A stretch of DNA of 20,349 bases from CF-39 sp036518215. GTDB taxonomy: Bacteria; Chloroflexota; Limnocylindria; P2-11E. The stretch's first letter is position 1. Each line of letters begins with the position of its first letter. Below, one piece after another: positions 12,153-18,814 of this stretch. A program made the position numbers and the translations under genes. The notes under the pieces were generated by a model. It was given only the letters and a program-made list of their open reading frames with translations. It did no database searches and was not told the DNA's origin. Location of the stretch: contig DATDNP010000176.1 in the NCBI GenBank assembly GCA_036518215.1, forward strand, positions 1 through 20,349, read 5' to 3'.

Positions 12153-15100
12153 ATGAGCGGGTACGTCGAGCTCCACACGCACAGCAACCACTCCTTCCTC
12201 GACGGCGCGTCGACGGAAGAGGACCTCGTCGCCGCGGCCGTCGAGCGCGGCATGGACGCGCTCGCGCTCACCGACACGAACGGCCTCTACGGCGCGGTGC
12301 GCTTCTGGAACGCCGCGAAGGAGGTCGGCCTCAAGCCGATCTACGGCACGGAGCTCCAGACGCTCGACTTCGGCCACCTCGTGCTCATCGCGAAGGACGA
12401 GACGGGCTGGCGGAGCCTCTGCCGCGTCGTCTCGAAGGCACAGCTCGCCGGCGAGAAGACGAAGCCACGCGCGACGCTCGAGCTCGTGCGCGAGGACCCC
12501 GATGGCCTCTTCGCCCTCACGGGCTGCGCGCACGGCCAGGTGCCGCGGCTCGTACGCGCGGGCGACCTCGACGCGGCGCGCGAGGCGCTCGCGACGCTCG
12601 CCGGCATCTTCGGCGAGCGCTGCTTCGTCGAGCTCTCGGACCATCTCGACCCCGACGACCCCGCGCTCTGCGACGCGCTCGCCTCGCTCGCCGCGGAGCA
12701 GGGCCTCGGCGCGGTCGTCACGAACAACGTGCATTACGCCTGGCCGTCGGGCCGGCGCCTCCACGACGTGCTGCGCTGCATCGACATCGGTGTCACGCTC
12801 GACGAAACGGGCGATCGGCTCAAGCCGAACGGCGAGTACTGGCTGAAGGACGAGGCGGTGCTGCGCGAGCGGCTCGGCCGCCACGACGAGGCGTTCCGCA
12901 ACACGCGCCTCATCGCGGACGCGTGCACCCTCGATCTCGCGGCGGTCGGCCCGGGTGGCGGCAAGGAGCTCGCGGAGAAGGGGATGACCGGCCGCGACCG
13001 TCTCCCGGGCTTCGCGGTGCCCGCCGGCCACACCGCGTTCTCGTTCCTCTACGCGCTCTCGCAGGAGGGCGCGAAGCAGAAGTACGGGCGCATGACGCCG
13101 CGTGTCGCGAGGCAGCTTTCGCACGAGCTCGACGTCATCGAGCGCTGCGGGCTCGCCGAGTTCTTTCTCATCAACTGGGACATCGTCCGGTTCTGCAGGG
13201 AGCGCCGGATCCCGGCGCAGGGTCGCGGCTCCGCCGCGGACTCGATCGTCGCGTACGTGCTCGACATCACGAAGGTCGATCCGATCGCGCACGATCTCCT
13301 CTTCGAGCGCTTCCTCACCGAGGACAGCCGCACGATGCCGGACATCGACCTCGACATCGCGACGAACGATCGCGAGGAGGTCATCCAGTACGTCTACACG
13401 AAGTACGGCGAGCGCTACGCGGCGATGGTGTGCAACGTCGTCACGTATCGCGCACGGTCCGCGTCACGCGAGGTGGCGAAGGTGCTCGGCTTCCGCGAGG
13501 AGACCATCGACCGCATGGCGCGCTCGATCGACCAGTACCACGTCGACCCGACGCAGCGCCCGTCGGCCGCGATGCATCCCGCGTACAAGCACCCGAACCG
13601 CGAGGCGGAGCACGGGTATGAGGCGCCGCGCACGCTCCCCGACACGCTCGAGGAGCTCGCCGCGACGATGGATGAAAGGGAGCGCGCGCGCTTCCCGCTC
13701 TTCCGCGAGCTCACCCTCGCGATCGCTGACTTCCCGCGGCACCTCTCGATCCACAACGGCGGCATGCTCATCACGGCGCAGCCGCTCATCGACACCGTGC
13801 CCATCGAACGCGCGACGATGCCCGGCCGCAACGTCGTGCAGCTCGACAAGCGCGATGTCGAGGACCTCGGGCTCGTGAAGATGGATCTGCTCGGCCTGCG
13901 CACGCTCTCGCTCGTGAAGGACGCCGTCGCCGACATCGAGGCTCGGCACGGCGAGCGCCTCGAGCTCGGGACGCTGCCGCTCGACGACGAGGCCGTGTAT
14001 GACCTCATCTGCGAGGTCGACACGATCGGGCTCTTCCAGGTCGAGTCGCGCGCGCAGGCGCAGGCGCTGCCGCGCGTGCGGCCACGCACATTCGCCGACA
14101 TCGTCGTGCAGGTCGCGATCATCCGGCCCGGCCCGCTGCAGGGCGACATGGTGAACCCGTACATCCGTCGCCGGCAGGGACGAGAGCCAGTGGCGTACGC
14201 GCACCCATCGCTCGAGCCGATCCTCAAGGAGACGCTCGGCGTGATCCTCTTCCAGGAGCAGATCCTCAAGGTCGCCATGGCCGTCGCGGGCTTCACGCCG
14301 AGCGAGGCCGACAAGCTGCGCCGCGCGATGAGCCGCGCGCGCTCGACCGCGGACATGGAGAAGCTGCGCGGGCCGTTCGTCCACGGGGCCGAACGGAGCG
14401 GCGTCCCCGAGGACATCGCGCACGAGGTGTTCCGCCAGATCGCCGCGTTCGCGGAGTTCGGCTTCTGCAAGAGCCATGCGGCCGCGTTCGCGCTCACCGC
14501 GTATCACACCGCGCATCTCAAGCTCTACTACCCGAGCGAGTTCTACGTCGCGCTCTTGAACAACCAGCCCATGGGCTTCTACTCGCCTGCCGTGATCGCG
14601 GGCGACGCGAAGCGCCACGGCGTCGCGATCCTTCCGGTCGACGTGAACCGGTCGCACGCGAAGGCGGTGTGCGAAGACGCTGAGTCGCGAGCGGGAACCC
14701 CTCCGCCCGCGGGGGCCCTCGGCGACGGGCTTCGCGATCTCTCTTTCACGATCAGTCGTCATCGCACGTGCCGCACTCACGACGTGCGACTCGGATTCAC
14801 GTCCGTGAAGGGACTCGGCGACGCCGAGGCGGCGGCGATCGTCGCCGAGCGCGATCGCGGCGGCTCGTTCGGGGACTTCGACGAATTCGCGCGTCGCGTG
14901 GGACTCAAGGAGGAGGCGCTGCGGAATCTCGCGCTCGTCGGTGCGTTCGACGCGTTCGGCGAGCCGCGTCGCGCGCTCCTGTGGCGCGCGCGCGACGCGC
15001 ACCGCACCTCTCCGGCGTTCGTGCGGCCGGCGCTCCCGATGCCGCCGTCGCGGGCACCCGAGCTCGCCGCGCTCACCGAACGCGAGCGCGTCGCGCTCGA

Positions 15101-15485
15101 CTATCGCATCACCGGCATCCCGACGGGGCCGCAGATCATGCGCTTCTATCGCGAGCAGCTCGATCGCCGCGGCGTGTTCACCGCGATGGCGCTCGCGGAG
15201 CGAAAACACGGAGAGCTCGTGTCGGTGGCCGGCGCGATCGTCGTGAAGCAGCATCCCGAGACGGCGAAGGGACACGTCTTCCTCTCGCTCGAGGACGAGA
15301 CCGGGATGGCGAACATCATCATCCGGCCGGCCACGTACAAGCGGTTCAAGCGCGTGCTGGACGCCTCTGCCGCCGTGGTCGTCTCAGGATCCGTGCAGCA
15401 TGTCGATGGCGTGATTTCGGTACTTTCCGCGCGGCTCGAGGGCCTCGATCTGTTCATCGCGCTACAGAGCCGCGACTGGCACTGA
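12153..15485 (+). CDS. dnaE2: Error-prone DNA polymerase III alpha subunit DnaE2 (ImuC)
   Basis: The 1110-residue protein is a C-family polymerase of the DnaE2 type that performs mutagenic translesion synthesis with ImuA and ImuB. The N-terminal PHP domain starts Y-V-E-L-H8-T-H10-S and has S-F-L-D-G-A-S; the usual T-D-H motif reads T-D-T (40-42), so one metal ligand is lost. The polymerase core keeps the catalytic aspartates in P-D397-I-D399-L-D and K-M-D578-L-L-G-L-R. The fingers, a helix-hairpin-helix region near 880-930 and a C-terminal OB fold (about 1016-1095) follow. It lacks the tau-binding C-terminus of replicative DnaE. Residues 841-876 are an unusual insertion. ATG 12153 has AGGGGA at 12135-12140, a distant Shine-Dalgarno. 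I found no LexA box between 11329 and 12153. Confidence 0.96.
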   Translation: MSGYVELHTHSNHSFLDGASTEEDLVAAAVERGMDALALTDTNGLYGAVRFWNAAKEVGLKPIYGTELQTLDFGHLVLIAKDETGWRSLCRVVSKAQLAGEKTKPRATLELVREDPDGLFALTGCAHGQVPRLVRAGDLDAAREALATLAGIFGERCFVELSDHLDPDDPALCDALASLAAEQGLGAVVTNNVHYAWPSGRRLHDVLRCIDIGVTLDETGDRLKPNGEYWLKDEAVLRERLGRHDEAFRNTRLIADACTLDLAAVGPGGGKELAEKGMTGRDRLPGFAVPAGHTAFSFLYALSQEGAKQKYGRMTPRVARQLSHELDVIERCGLAEFFLINWDIVRFCRERRIPAQGRGSAADSIVAYVLDITKVDPIAHDLLFERFLTEDSRTMPDIDLDIATNDREEVIQYVYTKYGERYAAMVCNVVTYRARSASREVAKVLGFREETIDRMARSIDQYHVDPTQRPSAAMHPAYKHPNREAEHGYEAPRTLPDTLEELAATMDERERARFPLFRELTLAIADFPRHLSIHNGGMLITAQPLIDTVPIERATMPGRNVVQLDKRDVEDLGLVKMDLLGLRTLSLVKDAVADIEARHGERLELGTLPLDDEAVYDLICEVDTIGLFQVESRAQAQALPRVRPRTFADIVVQVAIIRPGPLQGDMVNPYIRRRQGREPVAYAHPSLEPILKETLGVILFQEQILKVAMAVAGFTPSEADKLRRAMSRARSTADMEKLRGPFVHGAERSGVPEDIAHEVFRQIAAFAEFGFCKSHAAAFALTAYHTAHLKLYYPSEFYVALLNNQPMGFYSPAVIAGDAKRHGVAILPVDVNRSHAKAVCEDAESRAGTPPPAGALGDGLRDLSFTISRHRTCRTHDVRLGFTSVKGLGDAEAAAIVAERDRGGSFGDFDEFARRVGLKEEALRNLALVGAFDAFGEPRRALLWRARDAHRTSPAFVRPALPMPPSRAPELAALTERERVALDYRITGIPTGPQIMRFYREQLDRRGVFTAMALAERKHGELVSVAGAIVVKQHPETAKGHVFLSLEDETGMANIIIRPATYKRFKRVLDASAAVVVSGSVQHVDGVISVLSARLEGLDLFIALQSRDWH
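14673..14780 (+). repeat. Palindrome-rich in-frame insertion inside dnaE2
   Basis: About 36 codons interrupt the segment leading to the V-K-G-L-G motif, where DnaE2 proteins normally have a short link. The encoded peptide is rich in Pro, Gly, Ala, Arg and Ser. The DNA contains short inverted repeats, for example CGCACGT (14763-14769) with ACGTGCG (14782-14788), the second arm lying just past the insert. This may be a decayed palindromic insertion element kept in frame, or a lineage-specific surface loop. Confidence 0.4.
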
Positions 15486-15508
15486 CCGGCGGGTATCGGC
15501 CTCCGGTC
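15484..15508 (+). terminator. Possible weak terminator hairpin after dnaE2
   Basis: GACCGG (15484-15489, overlapping the stop codon) pairs with CCGGTC (15503-15508), with two more possible inner pairs. No T-run follows, so if it terminates transcription it needs Rho or other help. Confidence 0.3.
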
Positions 15509-15517
15509 AAAGCGGTA

Positions 15518-15543
15518 GCAGGCCCTTGTTCGCGCAGGCCCTT
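15518..15543 (+). repeat. GCAGGCCCTT direct repeat upstream of the GGDEF gene
   Basis: GCAGGCCCTT occurs at 15518-15527 and 15534-15543, a 16-bp period, about 90 bp before the cyclase start. It may be a tandem regulator site in the promoter region between dnaE2 and the cyclase gene. A further small hairpin, GGCGC (15581-15585) with GCGCC (15596-15600), lies closer to the gene. Confidence 0.35.
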
Positions 15544-15631
15544 CACTCCCAGACTTCCGCGAGGTAACAGCAGCTAGGCAGGCGCAGGGACGACCGCGCC
15601 GAACGCGGGCCGGGGAACGCAGGAGATGGGG

Positions 15632-16894
15632 ATGGAAGCCACGGATCGTCGAACGCAGGATCTGCTCGACTCGATCTTCCGCGTCACGACGGAGCTCGTC
15701 CGTGGCGAACGGGCGTCGCTGCTCCTCCGAGACGACGAGACGAGCGACTTCGTCATCGCGCGTGCGCTCGGCCTCGCCGAGGACGTGCAACGCCATGTCC
15801 GTGTCCGTTCGGGTGAGGGCATCGCGGGCCGCGTCGTCGCATCGAAGCGCGCCCTCCTCGTGCGCGGCGCGGACGACATGCCGCTACCGGCGGGCGACGG
15901 GCAGTACCGGTCGAGCTCGTTCGTCTCGGTGCCGGTGCTCGTCGATGACGAGCCTCGCGGTGTGCTGAACGTCGCGGACCCGCGCGACGGGCGTCCGTTC
16001 GAGCAGCACGACCTGCAAACGCTCGAGATCCTCGCCGGGCACATCGGCGCCTGCCTCGTGCAGCAGGAGCAGGGCGAAGCACTTCAGCGTCTCGCCCAGA
16101 CGGATCCCCTCACGTGGCTCTTCAACCGCCGTCACTTCGACAAGCGGCTCGAGGCGGAGACGAACCGCGCCCTCCGCGCCGAGCACATGCTCGCGCTCGT
16201 CATGATCGACGTCGACAAGTTCAAGACGATCAACGATCGCTTCGGGCATCGCGTCGGCGATCAGGTGCTCAAGGCCGTCGCGTCCGCCATCAAGCAGGCG
16301 GTCCGCCTGTACGACGTGCCGACGCGCTACGGCGGCGATGAGTTCGCGATCATCCTTCCCGAGGCCGACACCGAGGTCGCGTCGCGCGTCGCGCGCCGCA
16401 TCGTCGAGAAGATCGATCAGGTGAACCTCCCGGGAGAGATGCGCGACGCGGGGATGCCGATCCGGCTCTCCATCGGCCTCGCGACGTTCCCGCGTCCGCT
16501 TGCCGACCCGACCGAGCTCGTCGAGTCCGCCGACATGGCGATGTATCGCGCGAAGGCCGCAGGCGGTGGCGTGCGCGTGTGGGAGCACTCCTTCGCGGAA
16601 GGGCCGCGCGGCGCGATGCGCTCGGGCCGCGTGAGCCTGCCGCCGGCGCCATACCTCGCCGACCCCGCGCGTCTCGCGACGCCCGAGCTGCAGCAGCTGA
16701 TCCCGTCGGCGCTCGCGCTCGAGTGGAACGCGGTCGTCGTCGGGCGAGAGGGGGCCGTCCTCACGGTGGCGATCCCGCAGCCGAACACGGCCGCGGTCGA
16801 CGCGCTCTCGAAGGCGACTGGATTCGCGATCTACCCGGTGTTCTCGAACGCGACGGATCTCGAGGCCACGCGCCGGCGGCTCGCCGCGGTCTAG
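15632..16894 (+). CDS. Diguanylate cyclase with GAF, GGDEF and C-terminal MshEN-like domain
   Basis: The 420-residue soluble protein has a GAF domain (about 8-145) and a GGDEF domain (about 155-318) with an intact G-G-D-E-F active site (234-238). The inhibitory I-site R-L-Y-D (225-228) lies five residues before it. GTP is condensed to cyclic di-GMP under control of the GAF ligand. Residues about 346-417 resemble the MshEN/GspE N-terminal domain (L-x-x-L-I-P-S-A-L-A-L-E, then V-A-I-P-Q-P-N and T-G-F-A-I-Y-P-V), a fold known in MshE-type ATPases to bind c-di-GMP. The protein may thus sense its own product twice. ATG 15632 is preferred because AGGAG (15621-15625) is 6 nt upstream; ATG 15626 abuts it. 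The gene converges on the next regulator gene with 18 bp between stops. Confidence 0.92.
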   Translation: MEATDRRTQDLLDSIFRVTTELVRGERASLLLRDDETSDFVIARALGLAEDVQRHVRVRSGEGIAGRVVASKRALLVRGADDMPLPAGDGQYRSSSFVSVPVLVDDEPRGVLNVADPRDGRPFEQHDLQTLEILAGHIGACLVQQEQGEALQRLAQTDPLTWLFNRRHFDKRLEAETNRALRAEHMLALVMIDVDKFKTINDRFGHRVGDQVLKAVASAIKQAVRLYDVPTRYGGDEFAIILPEADTEVASRVARRIVEKIDQVNLPGEMRDAGMPIRLSIGLATFPRPLADPTELVESADMAMYRAKAAGGGVRVWEHSFAEGPRGAMRSGRVSLPPAPYLADPARLATPELQQLIPSALALEWNAVVVGREGAVLTVAIPQPNTAAVDALSKATGFAIYPVFSNATDLEATRRRLAAV

Positions 16895-16912
16895 CGCGGC
16901 TCGACTCGCTCC

Positions 16913-17644
16913 CTAGACCCCGGTCTTCGGACGCGCCTCGTCGCGCGTGACGCCGCCCTCCGCGCCGCGGAAGAGGTAGCCGACGCCCGGTACCGTCTGG
17001 ATCACGTCGCGCGATCGGCCGTCCTGCGTGAGCTTCCGCCGCAGGCGCGACACGTTCAGCTTCACGAGGTCGCCGCCGACGTCGGCGTCGTACCCCCATA
17101 CGCCCTCGAGGATCTCCTCCTGCGTGAGCACGCGTCCGGGATTCGCCATGAAGTGGCGCAGCAGCTTGAACTCCGTGGGCGAGAGATGCACCGGCACGTC
17201 GGCGGCGGTCACGAGATGCGTCGCCTCGTCGAGGATGAGATCGCCGGTGCGATAGACGGCCGGTGCGGGGCGGCCGCGCGTCCGCACGGATCGCCGCAGG
17301 ATCGCCTTCACGCGCGCGACGAGCTCCTTCGGACGGAACGGCTTCGTGATGTAGTCGTCCGCACCGAGCTGAAGCCCGCGCAGGATGTCGCTCTCGTCCT
17401 GCCGCGCGGAGAGCAGGAGCACGGCGACGTGGTCGTCGACGTGCCGGATCCGCTCGAGCACGACGAAGCCGGTGAGCTTCGGGAGATTGATGTCGAGCAC
17501 GACGAGGTCGGGCCGCTCGCGCCCGACGGCCTCGACCGCGCTCTCTCCGTCGTACGCACGCACGACGTCGTAGCCCTCGCGTCGAAGCGCGTAGTCGAGA
17601 AGCTCGACCAGGTCCCGGTCGTCGTCGACGACCAAGAGCTTCAC
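16913..17644 (-). CDS. OmpR/PhoB-family response regulator
   Basis: The 243-residue regulator has a receiver domain (about 2-116) with D7/D8, phospho-acceptor D51, S79 and K101. The winged-helix domain (about 128-227) contains L-S-P-T-E-F-K-L-L (153-161) and V-P-G-V-G-Y-L-F (217-224). The GTG start (17642-17644) overlaps the kinase stop TGA (17641-17643), so the pair is translationally coupled. GGAGGAGG about 10 nt upstream may serve as ribosome binding site. The last 15 residues are a charged tail beyond the fold. It is distinct from the regulator at 1815-2501. Its targets are unknown. Confidence 0.93.
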   Translation of the reverse strand: MKLLVVDDDRDLVELLDYALRREGYDVVRAYDGESAVEAVGRERPDLVVLDINLPKLTGFVVLERIRHVDDHVAVLLLSARQDESDILRGLQLGADDYITKPFRPKELVARVKAILRRSVRTRGRPAPAVYRTGDLILDEATHLVTAADVPVHLSPTEFKLLRHFMANPGRVLTQEEILEGVWGYDADVGGDLVKLNVSRLRRKLTQDGRSRDVIQTVPGVGYLFRGAEGGVTRDEARPKTGV

Positions 17645-18726
17645 TCGGTCCCTGCCTCCTCCGTGAGATGCCTCGCTTTCGGCAGCGTGAAGTGTACGGA
17701 AGTACCGCGGCCGGGCGCGCTCTCGACGCTGATGTCGCCGCCCTGCGCGTGCACGATCGCGCGGCAGATGGTGAGGCCGAGACCGAGGCCGCCGGCTTGG
17801 TCGCGTACCTCGCGCGAGCGGAAGAAGCGCTGGAAGAGCCGCGTCTGCTCGTCCTCGGGGATACCCGGGCCCTCATCGGTGACCGTCACCCGTACGAAGC
17901 CGTCGCGCGACGCGGCGCCGACGCGGATCGTCGTGCTCTCAGGTGAGTACTTGCTCGCGTTCGCGATGAGGTTCGCGAGGACCTGCGCGGTCCGTCGCGG
18001 GTCGGCGAGCACGCGGTCGGAGTCCGCCGGAAGGTCGGTCTCGACGCGCTGCCGCTTGCCGTCGAGGAGCGGTTGGACGAAGACGAGCGCCTCCTGCATC
18101 GAGTGCCGCACGCTCGTCGGGACGGCCCGCACCTGAAAGGTGCCCGCCTCGATGCTTCCGGCGTCGAGGAGGTTCTCGACGAGGTGCTCGAGGCGCAGCG
18201 CGCTCCGCCGCAGGGTCGCGACCATCGACCCCAGCTCGTCGCGCGGCATCGAGAGCGCGTCCTCGATGAGGAGGTCGAGCGTCGCCGAGAGCGCCGCGAT
18301 GGGGGTGCGCAGCTCGTGCGCGACCTGGAGAAGGAAGTCCTCCTTCAGCCGCAGGAGCTCGGCCTGGGCGGTCACGTCGCGAACGGTGTGGAGCGAGCCG
18401 CGATCGCCGAGCGTCGTGCTGATGATCTCGAGCACGCCCATGCGATCTTCGCGCGGGAACCACGCACGACGCACGCGATGCCCCGGCATGTCCTGCACGG
18501 TCGTCGCGCCGGACACGAGGAGCAGCTCCTCGAAAGGGGTCCCGACGAGCGCGTCCTCGCCGAGGATCCGGAAGGCGGCCGGGTTCGCGCTCACGATCGT
18601 CCCTCGCGGGTCGGTGAGCAGGATGCCGTCGGTGAGCGCGACGAACGCGTCCTCGACGTCGACCGGCGCGATCGCGCGGTCCGTCGCGCGCCGCCCCGGG
18701 GACCGCCGCCGCTCCCGCTCGCTCAC
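17641..18726 (-). CDS. Cytoplasmic PAS-histidine kinase
   Basis: With the GTG at 18726 the kinase has 361 residues and no membrane segment. A PAS domain (about 24-118) is followed by HisKA with H137 in A-H-E-L-R-T-P-I, an N box (N256), a G1 box D284-E-G-P-G, an F box and a G2 box G313-L-G-L-G. It should phosphorylate the overlapping response regulator in answer to a cytoplasmic signal such as redox state or a small ligand. The frame is open to 18915, but upstream ATG codons (18816, 18915) overlap the divergent transporter gene and the extra residues are low-complexity, so they are rejected. No Shine-Dalgarno precedes GTG 18726, so the start remains uncertain. Confidence 0.88.
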   Translation of the reverse strand: MSERERRRSPGRRATDRAIAPVDVEDAFVALTDGILLTDPRGTIVSANPAAFRILGEDALVGTPFEELLLVSGATTVQDMPGHRVRRAWFPREDRMGVLEIISTTLGDRGSLHTVRDVTAQAELLRLKEDFLLQVAHELRTPIAALSATLDLLIEDALSMPRDELGSMVATLRRSALRLEHLVENLLDAGSIEAGTFQVRAVPTSVRHSMQEALVFVQPLLDGKRQRVETDLPADSDRVLADPRRTAQVLANLIANASKYSPESTTIRVGAASRDGFVRVTVTDEGPGIPEDEQTRLFQRFFRSREVRDQAGGLGLGLTICRAIVHAQGGDISVESAPGRGTSVHFTLPKARHLTEEAGTE

Positions 18727-18797
18727 GACGGGATGCGCGGCTGCGTGGCTACCGGCGTCGCGCCCATGTGCTCGGGATGCTAGGACACAGCGACCGC

Positions 18798-18803
18798 GAT
18801 AAT
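18798..18803 (+). promoter_or_regulatory. Possible -10 element of the transporter gene
   Basis: GATAAT matches the -10 consensus in five of six bases and stands out in GC-rich DNA. It lies 11 nt before the ATG, so the leader would be only a few bases long. No good -35 element is seen 16-18 bp upstream. Confidence 0.35.
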
Positions 18804-18814
18804 CACGGCGGGGA

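Noticed and set aside
13464..15275. Minus-strand open frame of 603 codons opposite dnaE2
   Set aside because: It is a low-complexity, charged antisense shadow; dnaE2 on the other strand has full family conservation.
15486..15631. Possible cyclic di-GMP riboswitch before the GGDEF gene
   Set aside because: Short strings such as CCTCCGG and GGTAGC recall the GEMM-I class, but the conserved core order and the paired helices cannot be built.
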